From Amphiura filiformis (lineage: Eukaryota > Echinodermata > Ophiuroidea > Amphilepidida > Amphiuridae): a stretch of DNA of 64,000 bases. The position numbers and the translations under genes are program-made. The stretch spans positions 60,019,991 to 60,083,990 of the forward strand of contig NC_092636.1 in NCBI RefSeq assembly GCF_039555335.1, written 5' to 3'. The notes below the pieces were generated by a model. It did not search any database and was not told the DNA's origin. It worked only from the letters and a program-made list of their open reading frames with translations. Shown in pieces: positions 55,923 to 64,000 of the stretch (its first letter is position 1; the number at the start of each line of letters is the position of its first letter).

Positions 55923-57062
55923 TCAAATGCTGTTAGTCACTGCGTCATCATCATGTTTCTTAAACCCTGAAGGCGGTGGAGGCATATTATTAACTGAAGA
56001 CAACTTTGTTCCAATGTTTGATCTGGAAAGTTCGCCAGGTTCAACCGGAGTATCAAAAAGAAGATTCACTGGCTCGCCGGCGCGAATCGAGCAGCGGAAC
56101 AAATGTTGTTGGATAGCTTTCCTGAAATTTTTATTAGTCAGGGCATACAAGACGGGGTTGAGGCAAGAATTTGCAAAGGCCAATACGACAAATGCTCTGT
56201 ACAGAATGCTGTACAGATATTCATATGGCACTAGGCCGAGATTGAAGGCAAGAAAGGCAAATTGATCCGGAGACCAACAGATGATAAAACTGATTATCAC
56301 AGATAGTAACATGTACATGACACGTTGTCGAGCTTGAAGTAGGGCAAGATTTGCAGGTGTTTGATTGGACTTTGTAGTGAAAACCTGAGCTCGCACTTTT
56401 AAAAGTTGAATGGATCGAATGTTTGCTGCAAGCATCAAAATAACAGGTACAAGATATTCGATAACAAAAATCGAAACGCCGATGAATATCTGAAATTCCA
56501 CACTACCAAAGTCGACATAGCAGGCCCCTTTAGCGTCATCAAGATGACCGGCGTAAATCACAAAAGCATTAAAAACGAAAGCGAACATCCAGATCATTAT
56601 AATGATGAGTCTTGTCATCCTGACCGAAAAGAGTCGTTTGTATCGTATTGGTTGAGCTATAGCAACGAGGCGCTCTATTGCGAGAAAGGTAAGGCTAAAG
56701 ATTGACGCGACAATGGATATCCACAACAGAAACGATGAATGTACCACTTTACAGTAGAAGTGACCTCCGAAGTTGTCAGGAACGTAGGACAGAGTTGGAA
56801 TAGGAATTATGCAAATTGATGTAATAATATCAGCAACTGCTAAAGCTGCGATGAATCTATTCGTAGCACTCGTATTCAGTTTGCGGGTGTGAAGATACAC
56901 ATGTATCACGATGGAGTTTCCTATGATACCGACGATGGCAAGGATGAGTTGGACAATCAGCCGCCAATCCCATGGCACTGGTACCAAATATAAATTGGAA
57001 GTTATTGTACTATGAACTGTTTCGTTCATGTCCATGGACCCCTTGAGATTAAAAGATTCCAT
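55923..57062 (-). CDS. Class A (rhodopsin-like) GPCR, orphan, intronless paralogue
   Basis: A 379-residue seven-transmembrane receptor, very similar to the one at 54094-55269 through all membrane segments. Landmarks: NET glycosylation site (13-15); YLVPVPWDWRL just before TM1; GNSIV (48-52); LAVAD (74-78); Cys104/Cys181 disulphide pair; ERL (130-132) instead of DRY; CWSP in TM6 (262-265); NPVLY (302-306); helix 8 NKNFRKAIQQHLF; Cys324. The divergent parts are the amino terminus, the third intracellular loop and the tail (poly-Pro at 361-364). Conserved core with changes concentrated at the termini suggests a functional duplicate rather than decay. Expected role: plasma-membrane receptor for an unknown, probably peptide, ligand. 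The start Met is the first in frame. Confidence 0.93.
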   Translation of the reverse strand: MESFNLKGSMDMNETVHSTITSNLYLVPVPWDWRLIVQLILAIVGIIGNSIVIHVYLHTRKLNTSATNRFIAALAVADIITSICIIPIPTLSYVPDNFGGHFYCKVVHSSFLLWISIVASIFSLTFLAIERLVAIAQPIRYKRLFSVRMTRLIIIMIWMFAFVFNAFVIYAGHLDDAKGACYVDFGSVEFQIFIGVSIFVIEYLVPVILMLAANIRSIQLLKVRAQVFTTKSNQTPANLALLQARQRVMYMLLSVIISFIICWSPDQFAFLAFNLGLVPYEYLYSILYRAFVVLAFANSCLNPVLYALTNKNFRKAIQQHLFRCSIRAGEPVNLLFDTPVEPGELSRSNIGTKLSSVNNMPPPPSGFKKHDDDAVTNSI

Positions 57063-57818
57063 TGGTATATCTTTAGTAGCTGGGATATCTAAGTCAATCT
57101 ATAATCGGCACGGGTGATGAAGATTTGGGAAAATTTGGTTGAAGGGTCTTCACTGAAATAAATAACAAATAAAAAAATATCGGTTACCAGCTGATAAGTA
57201 ACACATTCAGCTGTTATTTCTATCACTACTCCCCTTTCAAGAAAAATACAGAACTAATTTTGTTTTTGATTAAAAAAATATACTAATCCTAATCCTTTAG
57301 TTAGTCCTAACTGGCAATGAAAGTAACAGTTTTGAAAATAAAGGCTAAAACATGCATATTTAGGGCGTTCTTCGACCTTTTTTGTATTCTGTGACAATCA
57401 AGCCAAACTTGAACAAAGGCTAATTTCAAGTTATGCATTCTAATTTTTGAAAAACACATTTTCCAAAAATGATTCATAACCAATTACCAAAAATAACATA
57501 TAATACTCATGACTTTGAATGCTTAGAATGAAATACTTTTATTGCCAGTTAAGACAGGCAGCGGATGACATGATCGAGCCGGCAACTTGTGAAACCGCCC
57601 GGCCGTATGGCATTTTCCAATATAGTCGGTTAGTTTTGTGGGGTTCATTATCAAACCCCGACGGATTTAGCTTGTATTTATATTATTTATCAACATAGGC
57701 CTATTTGTTTGTGATATTTCAAGCGTTTTAAAATTTCAAAATTATTCCATTCAATTACACGGTTGACGATGAAAATTTACTGAATTTAGAGAATGCAATG
57801 CGGCCACCACCTGAGTTA
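57063..57818. other. Upstream region of the receptor gene, nothing recognised
   Basis: No gene, RNA or clear repeat. The promoter for the minus-strand receptor should lie in the first few hundred bases, but no specific element is convincing. Confidence 0.5.
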
Positions 57819-58027
57819 AGGTCCGTTCATACTACGCCGCAATTGCGATGCGGTGTGGTGCGTTACCGATATATCGCAACTCAACGCAACTCGTCGCATT
57901 TCCAAGTTAAAATGTATTTAACTTCATTGCGATATCGCAATGCAGTATTTGCAGTACGATGCAGTGCGGCAACGCACCGCATCGCAAAGCAACGCATCGC
58001 AAATGCGGTGGTAATATGAACGGACCT
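57819..58027. mobile_element. PIF/Harbinger-like MITE, TTA TSD
   Basis: AGGTCCGTTCATACTAC (57819) is mirrored by GTAATATGAACGGACCT (to 58027), with TTA at both sides (57816-57818, 58028-58030). The interior is full of GCGATGCG and CGCAACTC words. The 73-codon open frame across it is a by-product. Confidence 0.9.
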
Positions 58028-58030
58028 TTA

Positions 58031-59140
58031 GGACTACCTAAAGGATTAGGATTTAGCTATCTTTCATTTGGCAAAACAGGAAAAAAAATAGTGCTGTATT
58101 TTTCTGGAATGGGGGAGTACATCTAACTAAACACACGAAAAAGAATTACCGTTAACAATGTTCTCTACACGTTCATATCAATTTTATTGTTTTCAATTAT
58201 TTACTCTTAAACGTAACTTAAATAATCCATACGAACTTCGCAGTATGAAAATATCACTGGTTGGGACGAATGCTTTCCCAAATTTGATGAAAATGAGAAT
58301 TGAAAAAACAAACTAACTATGATTTTCGTTATAATCAAATTGAAATAAAAATTTCCAAGTCACAGCATACATAAACAACAAATGAGAACAATCAAGCCTT
58401 ACCCCTAAATGAATATAGATATTGCTTTTAGCTTTGATCTTGCATCTATTGTGCCATATATGATGACCAGGGACGAATTGAAATACATTAAGTTTTTTAA
58501 GTGTTTCAGAACGTGAGTAATGCAGTGTTTTGTCTTCGTATGTGTGCGACTGGTGCGTTTATTTATTATGCCTGTTGTTCAAAAAAGCTTTTGATATTTC
58601 ATCAAGTAATAGACGTTAAAAAAAAAAAAAAAAACCATATAAATATTAGTAGAAGTGCTTCAATATTTCCTATTATATTGTCTTCTAATTTTGTTATAAC
58701 TAACTGTTGTTTAGGCCTAAAATGTTTTACTGCCTTTAAAAGTCTGGAGCCTTTTGATATTAAAAAATAGATTTAGAAGCAACATATTTGTCTAGATAAA
58801 ATATTTAAAATGTACCACAAAATACGATGGAAAACAATGATTTATAAGGGTGGTCTGGCTCGGTTTTTTTTAAATATGTATCAGAGTTGTGTTACAAACA
58901 GGCAAAACATTTTATAGCAAATATTATATGAAAATTCTAATGAAACAAAAACATCAACCCTATTTCACCTTTTATGGTCGATTGAAAAGGGGGAACACAA
59001 ATCTTTTTAGGCCTAATATTTTTTTGACTGGCTGCATTAAAATCTTCGTTTTGTAAGTTTTACCTATCGTGAAGTATTTAGATTTATTTGCTTCTTCTTG
59101 ACATTTCTTTACAATCAATTATCAACTATTAAGAAAAAGT
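58031..59140. other. Intergenic, nothing recognised
   Basis: AT-rich, with a poly-A tract at 58619-58634. TGCTGTATTTTTCTGGAATG at 58091 is shared with 36350. No gene is supported. Confidence 0.55.
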
Positions 59141-59299
59141 CAGTAACTTATTTAATTGACTTATTTTACTTATGAGAGAGACCACATAACAAAAGCTAGC
59201 GAGCGAGCGAGAGATCGCCATACTCATATCATTCAAATTTCAATGCATCTGAAAATCCATCCAGAAACTTTTGTTGATACCATGCATTGACATTAATAT

Positions 59300-59633
59300 C
59301 TTAATATATGTTAATATAATAAATGTTGGTATTTATACAGTGCCTTTCACACGTATCAAAGCGCTTTGCATTTATTCCGCTGCCGTAAGAATGTGTCACC
59401 TGCCATTCAATACCAATGCCCATGCACGCTCATATTTTTGGGCGGCGCTCAACGGACAATATTCAGAACAGCTACCTATTTCACCCCTGGGTAGAGAGAG
59501 AGAGAGAGAGAGAGGCAAATAAAGTAAAGCGCCTTTCCCAAGTGCATAACACGATGACACCGCCGCGCTGGGGTTCGAACTCACAATCCACTGATTGCAA
59601 GGCAGAGCCCGTACCGCTGCACCATCATGCCCC
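59300..59633 (-). mobile_element. tRNA-derived SINE, minus strand
   Basis: On the minus strand the head GGGGCATGATGGTGCAGCGG has a good A box (TGGTGCAGCGG) and a B box GAGTTCGAACCCC (59571-59582 region). The body includes TTGGGAAAGGCGCTTTACTT and an internal (CT)n run (59494-59513). The 3' part, AAAGCGCTTTGATACGTGTG with AAAGGCACTGTATAAATACC, ends in a loose ATT-rich tail near 59300, a tail style shared by many deuterostome SINEs. Overlapping open frames are not genes. Confidence 0.85.
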
Positions 59634-59639
59634 ATTTCT

Positions 59640-60497
59640 TACCTCTTACCTATGCAAAAATCAACATAAAAAAGATACGGGAAAACATGTACATCGAACT
59701 CTTCAAGTTTATTAGCTCGCCTGAAATAATTTTTTCATGAAAAAATGTACTTACAGTAATTGGCCGATAAATCTGGTTTTTCTAGTCTTCGCCAGGCCAG
59801 TCTTCTGGTACAAGCACTCCTAATCCAACCTTCCTTTTGCTCGTAAAAGTAAATTATCCTGATATAAGATTATTACACAATGTGATATAATAGTACATAG
59901 TCAATGAATGAAGATTTCAGTATGTGTACTTAAACTCCTTTTAATTACGAATGTGTGATTTTTGTTTATTTCCTGACCATATTATATGTATAAAGAATAA
60001 AAACAAGGTGGCGCTTTAGTCATTATCGATTGCACTGTGAAAGTTACAGATACTTACGGTTTCAAGAAATAGCCATTTAATTAAATATCTAAAAGAAATA
60101 TAAAAACATGTTTTCCACTCGTTGAGGTAATTGTCAAGAGCGCATCCAAACGTTACACTAGCACATCAATTGTCTTTTATGCCATTTATTGAAGAGCGGA
60201 AGAAAAAAAGTAATTAAAATATAAATAAGAATATCTTGACCATTTTGTTAATAACTGCAGACGGATTACCTTGTCGACAGGCGTCGCTACAGGAGTTGTT
60301 GGCGTTGGAATCGATGTTAGTTTTTAACAGAAAGTATGTTCCGAATATATTTTAAATCACCACAATTTGAAAGTAACGTAAAATCTGTCCATATTATCAG
60401 AAGCTCCTCAAATGAACTGATAATGTTGCTATCACATCAGAAGCCCACTTTGAATGCACTTATCATCGCAAAACTAAAAGGTCCTATAACTTCATTT
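59640..60497. other. Intergenic, nothing recognised
   Basis: AT-rich non-coding sequence with no recognisable gene or element before the small palindromic insertion at 60498. Confidence 0.5.
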
Positions 60498-60620
60498 AAA
60501 GTCGTGTTCACACAGTCGGACATAAGTGAGTTATTACCGGTATTAGGCGACTTACAACCGGTAATAGTGACTTATTACCGTTATTAAGTGAATAAAGTCC
60601 GACAGTGTGAACACGACTTT
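60498..60620. mobile_element. 123-bp palindromic element
   Basis: AAAGTCGTGTTCACAC (60498) and GTGTGAACACGACTTT (to 60620) are inverted, each followed inward by (A)GTCGGAC. The middle has TTATTACCGGTATTA-type repeats. It lies just after CCTATAACTTCATTT; the uninterrupted equivalent CCTATAACCTCATTT exists at about 60802, consistent with insertion into one copy of a duplicated block. Confidence 0.85.
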
Positions 60621-61238
60621 GGTGAATTGATTAAGAACATTAACTTATCTAATCTACTTATTCTACTCATGAGAGAACCTATTGATATCAGAAGCTATTT
60701 GAATATCGATTTATTTCTCGTTGACCTCATCATATTAAATGCAAATTGACATAGTCTTTTCCGCTAACCCTGAATGCGTTTATCATCGCAAAACGTAAAG
60801 GTCCTATAACCTCATTTTCATTTGATAACTAAGAACTTATTTAAGTGACTTATTTTACTCACGAGAGAGCCCATGCATCAGTAGACAATTAAATGACGCG
60901 TGTTTACAATTGATCATACCAAACGAATTTTTTGCAATTGTAAAACTACGTTTTTCAATAAAGGACTTATTAATTTCATCTCCTGTCCCTAACATGTCCA
61001 CATGCTCCTTTCTTTCACGTTTTATTAAGGTTAAGAAAAGATTATCACTATTAATTCTAATAGTCTCAAAATACATATGCATGGTAATATATTTTGTTGC
61101 ATTCGTGTTACAACAAAAGTAGATAGTTATTTGCTCAAAACCATTACGGTTATTACTTTTTGATGCTCGTGACTTCAAAAGAGGGATACCTATAAACTGA
61201 AGCATTATTAACGCTTTTCAAAACCTATAAAATGAGAA

Positions 61239-62462
61239 ATGCCTATCAAATGTTCGGCATTAGGACATTGCGGACACAAACGTACACCTCACAATAGACA
61301 AAAACTCAATCGATTTATCAACTACATGACAAGCATCTTCGGCGTAAACATGGAAAGTTGCAATATAAACAATACATTCGAATGGTCTTATGAAGAAGCA
61401 CTCGATTCATTGTACAATATCCACCACAAGTGGTTGCAGTTGGGTGTCCTCCCATTATTGATGATAGTTGGTGTTGTCGGTAATCTGGGGTTTCTCTTCG
61501 TGTTGTTCAAATTAGAGAACATGAGAAGTATTACCAACTTTTACTTGGGAAACCTCGCCGTTGCGGACTTGTCATTTATAACAATTATGGCTATACGTTA
61601 TTTTTGGTCTTATATCCATTCCAACTTGGAGTTTGACGTTCCTTATAAGTCATCACTCGGATGCGTATTGACCACTCTACCTGTCTACATATCGTTATTT
61701 TCTTCTTTCGCTTTTATCACGCTAGTGATTCTAGAGAGGTATTTTGCCATCTGTAAACCGCTCTATCATCGAATCGTAAGCGGGAAAGGTCGTTCAATAA
61801 AGCTCGTCATTGCAACTTGGTTCACTTCGATTGTGTTTGCAGCGATATACACGCCATCAAAATCATCGTTGAAGTTCATGTGTATTAAATGGCCTGAAAG
61901 TGAACTCTTTGTGTCTCTACCGACGAAGGTCAATATTTGCAGTTCTGTAGACTATCGCTGGCTACCTCCTCTCAGCATTTACATTCAAGCTATCCCATTC
62001 TGGTTTGCATTACTTTTCAATGCAATCTTAAGTATTAACATTATCATGGCACTCCATCAAAGAGAACCATTGACAGAGATTGGAAACCAAAAGTCAACCA
62101 AACTTAAAACGGACACCACAAGAAACCAGGTGGCTAAAATGCTCATCGCCAATAACACCATGTTTTTCCTTCTCGCCGGACCCATCCAAGTCCTGAACCT
62201 AATTCAAATCATTGAACATCATTACGGTTCTTATCTCATTGGAGACTTTGCATACACTTTGTTGCTTTGGGTAGGGAGAGTTGCTGCTATTGCCAACAGC
62301 GCTGTTAACCCCATCATTTACAATGTAACCAATTCTCGATATCGAGCTGCTTTTGCTAAGTGTTTTGGCTGTGCCAATATGAAAGAAAGATCTGCTAACA
62401 GCAGTGGTACTCAGTCATTTCAGATTTCATCAATCAGAATAAATCGTCCGCAAGTGAAATAA
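61239..62462 (+). CDS. Class A GPCR, orphan peptide-receptor type, intronless
   Basis: A 407-residue seven-transmembrane receptor, not closely related to the pair at 54-57 kb. Landmarks: glycosylation site NNT (44-46); TM1 with GNLGFLFVL (81-89); TM2 with LAVAD (106-110); Cys142 at TM3 with Cys215 or Cys234 as loop partner; ERYFAICKPLYH (166-177), a strong DRY-type motif; TM6 with FFLLAGP (309-315) and no CWxP tryptophan; NPIIY (358-362); a short tail. The ERYFAICKPL and LAVAD context resembles thyrotropin-releasing-hormone/neuropeptide receptor-like families (inference). The amino terminus from Met1 is unusually basic; Met38, just before the glycosylation site, may be the true start. The single exon is intact; the transcript should be membrane-targeted without a cleaved signal peptide. 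Confidence 0.92.
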   Translation: MPIKCSALGHCGHKRTPHNRQKLNRFINYMTSIFGVNMESCNINNTFEWSYEEALDSLYNIHHKWLQLGVLPLLMIVGVVGNLGFLFVLFKLENMRSITNFYLGNLAVADLSFITIMAIRYFWSYIHSNLEFDVPYKSSLGCVLTTLPVYISLFSSFAFITLVILERYFAICKPLYHRIVSGKGRSIKLVIATWFTSIVFAAIYTPSKSSLKFMCIKWPESELFVSLPTKVNICSSVDYRWLPPLSIYIQAIPFWFALLFNAILSINIIMALHQREPLTEIGNQKSTKLKTDTTRNQVAKMLIANNTMFFLLAGPIQVLNLIQIIEHHYGSYLIGDFAYTLLLWVGRVAAIANSAVNPIIYNVTNSRYRAAFAKCFGCANMKERSANSSGTQSFQISSIRINRPQVK

Positions 62463-62509
62463 GTGACGTTTATGATGTTATAGATGATAAAAAATATAAT
62501 AACGTTTTC

Positions 62510-62755
62510 GACTATATTGCAAACGTTCGCCTAATGGCGCTATGGGTTGCCTTAATATAAGATAACTGGAATTTTAGGCACAATCTAAAAGTGCCATCCC
62601 GTAAAAATCCCAGCAGTAAATAAGGGCATGTACCCTTAATTCTTGTTAGGATTTTCAGAGGAGGGGGCTCTCAATTTGTACATGAAATTTACCCCAAGGC
62701 AAAGGAGCCCATGTGCGCCATTAGGCGAACGTTTACAATATATGACAAAATCTAA
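62510..62755. mobile_element. MITE with AAACGTTCGCCTAATGG ends
   Basis: TATATTGCAAACGTTCGCCT (about 62513) then AATGGCGC is mirrored by GCGCCATTAGGCGAACG then TTTACAATATATG (to about 62744). Inner sequence has GGTTGCCTTA / AAGGCAAAGG. The target duplication is ambiguous. It lies only about 50 bases after the receptor stop codon, probably in the 3' untranslated region. Confidence 0.82.
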
Positions 62756-63067
62756 TCTAACATCTTATCACTTGTAAGTTAAAACTTATTAAGTTACACA
62801 GTTTCTGGACATTTGGAAGGTATTAAAGCTTTCTTTGTAGATATGAAACTTATATCGCTAGGGGTAAACGGTTGTGTTTTGACCACTGAACTCAAGCTTT
62901 ACTTCTTTTTAGATGCACGATTACAGCACGAAGTAGAAGATGTTCATTATTTTGTCAGTGTCCGTCATCACAGGTAATCAATCCATAAATTGAGGAGGGC
63001 AAAAACGTTCCTCACACTCAACTTTTCATGGCGTATTGCCGTGCAAAGGAGTACCCGGTACCCAAAA

Positions 63068-63103
63068 GCAGTGGTACCCAGTCATTTCAGATTTCATAAA
63101 TCT
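63068..63103 (+). pseudogene. Duplicate scrap of the receptor's last exon end
   Basis: GCAGTGGTACCCAGTCATTT and the next 16 bases match 62401-62436, coding for the SSGTQSFQISSI region of the 61239-62462 receptor, with only two or three differences. No other receptor sequence surrounds it, so it is either the last trace of a tandem duplicate or a short local copy event. Confidence 0.7.
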
Positions 63104-63284
63104 TAGCAAATCAAAATCAAGAAGACGTTTGCAATTGTAACATTTTCTGCACTTTCAAAATTTACTCAAACTTTATTTCACTACAAATCTAGATTTTGAT
63201 TTCTATAGTGAGCTTAAAAATTCTATCATTTGCACTCTTTGATTTGTTTGTGTTTGTATATATATAGAAAGTGTTGCGTGTCTG

Positions 63285-63400
63285 TTAAGGTGGTACTACA
63301 CCCCCTGATAAATTTTGTGACTTATTTTGCATTTTTCTCAAAAAAGTAATACACACTGGTATATTATAGGGGCAAGGAATCCAATTACTTCACTATTACT
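63285..63400. mobile_element. Single arm of the GGTACTACACCC MITE family
   Basis: GGTGGTACTACACCCCCTGA, followed by TTTTGCATTTTTCTCAAAA and TATATTATAGGGGCAAGGA, matches the left arm of the element at 22153-22494 with substitutions. The opposite arm is absent here, so this is a truncated copy. Confidence 0.75.
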
Positions 63401-63639
63401 TCGCTATACATATCTTTTTACATTTTTACATTTCGTAATATATTTTTTGACTTATTCTAAAAAGTATAAGGGGGAACTTATAAGTTGTGGACCGTATATT
63501 TTACAAAGCTCTCATATTTATTAAAACGTGTTGAACTTCTTCTTTGTGTCGTTATTGTGCCTTTATTAATACTAGAGCTATACCCGTATGCATAAATGAT
63601 TATTAAGCTCAATATGCCCGTATGCATAACAGCAACATA

Positions 63640-64000
63640 GCATGAACCCATGACCTTTAACCTCTGTTTGATGAACTTTGACCTTAGATGACATTAATTA
63701 ATTAATTTAGTTTAAGTCCAATTCAGCTGATAGGATACTGTTTCACCCCGTTGACCCCATATGCCCTTTGACCCCGGATGACCTGTTGGATGACCTTAGA
63801 CCTTAGATGACATTAATTAATTAAATTAATGTATGCATGTATTTATTTTACTGACTACTCCCTTTCTTACTTATAAGGGTTAATATAAACACTGTATAGA
63901 TCGAGCAAGTGCATACATGTACAGAATGCATCAGAGCTATTTATAGATGAACAGACAGTGTTCACAGGGTGGCACTGTGGATTTTGGATTTTTAACAAAG
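63640..64000. repeat. Short direct repeats, right window edge
   Basis: GACCTTAGATGACATTAATT plus AATTAA occurs at about 63680 and 63800, with TTTGACC words between. The rest to 64000 has no recognisable gene. Confidence 0.6.

Larger units (their letters stand above)
59145..60873 (+). repeat. Three copies of TTATTTTACTCATGAGAGAG-like block
   Basis: Similar ~38-base blocks, CTTATTTAA-TGACTTATTTT followed by ACT(C/T)A(T/C)GAGAGAG, lie at 59145-59185, 60640-60680 (diverged) and 60831-60873. The last two are each preceded by a second repeated block, CATCGCAAAACTAAAAGGTC plus CTATAAC, at about 60464 and 60781. The set ends about 370 bases before the receptor at 61239. Function unknown; it may be a duplicated transposon remnant or an upstream control region. 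Confidence 0.6.

Noticed and set aside
57798..58019. 73-codon open frame
   Set aside because: Lies across an inverted-repeat element with TTA duplication.

Overview
The window looks like nuclear DNA of a marine invertebrate deuterostome, most likely an echinoderm (inference). It is AT-rich and almost gene-free, packed with miniature DNA transposons, tRNA-derived SINEs and tandem repeats. Its few coding regions are animal-type: single-exon class A G-protein-coupled receptors (GPCRs), a reverse transcriptase and a decayed intron-bearing transposase. There are no operons, ribosome binding sites or other prokaryotic features.

Layout. Positions 1-6200 hold inverted-repeat elements, AT-rich low complexity and a scrap of reverse transcriptase. 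Positions 6200-12100 are intergenic, with foldback MITEs and one possible promoter/first exon. Positions 12078-13374 hold a long palindrome and a MITE nested inside another MITE, each with an 8-bp target-site duplication (TSD). Positions 13380-15930 (minus) carry a broken Mutator-like transposase with several exon-like blocks and its own intronic MITE. Positions 17-21 kb hold more hAT-type MITEs and an unusual 1.9-kb block in which a 14-bp word, GTGAGGGACGGACA, occurs about 15 times. Positions 21.5-28 kb hold a SINE, TA- and TTA-flanked MITEs and a CpG-rich minisatellite. Positions 29-32 kb are tandem arrays interrupted by two MITEs whose empty sites survive in neighbouring units. Positions 33-38.5 kb hold further MITEs and a 187-bp tandem duplication, one copy of which received a MITE. 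Positions 39126-40496 are an intact but 5'-truncated non-LTR reverse transcriptase. Positions 41-52.8 kb are repeats, including two ~590-bp palindromic elements and several minisatellites.

The main genic region is 53-62.5 kb. It has two closely related intact receptor genes (54094-55269 and 55923-57062, minus), two amino-terminal fragments of the same family just beyond them (about 53025-53125 and 53640-53865), and a third, different receptor on the plus strand (61239-62462). The pattern is a tandemly expanding lineage-specific receptor family with birth-and-death remnants.

Most other short open frames are accidental frames inside repeats. Family names rest on motif recognition by eye; no database search was run.
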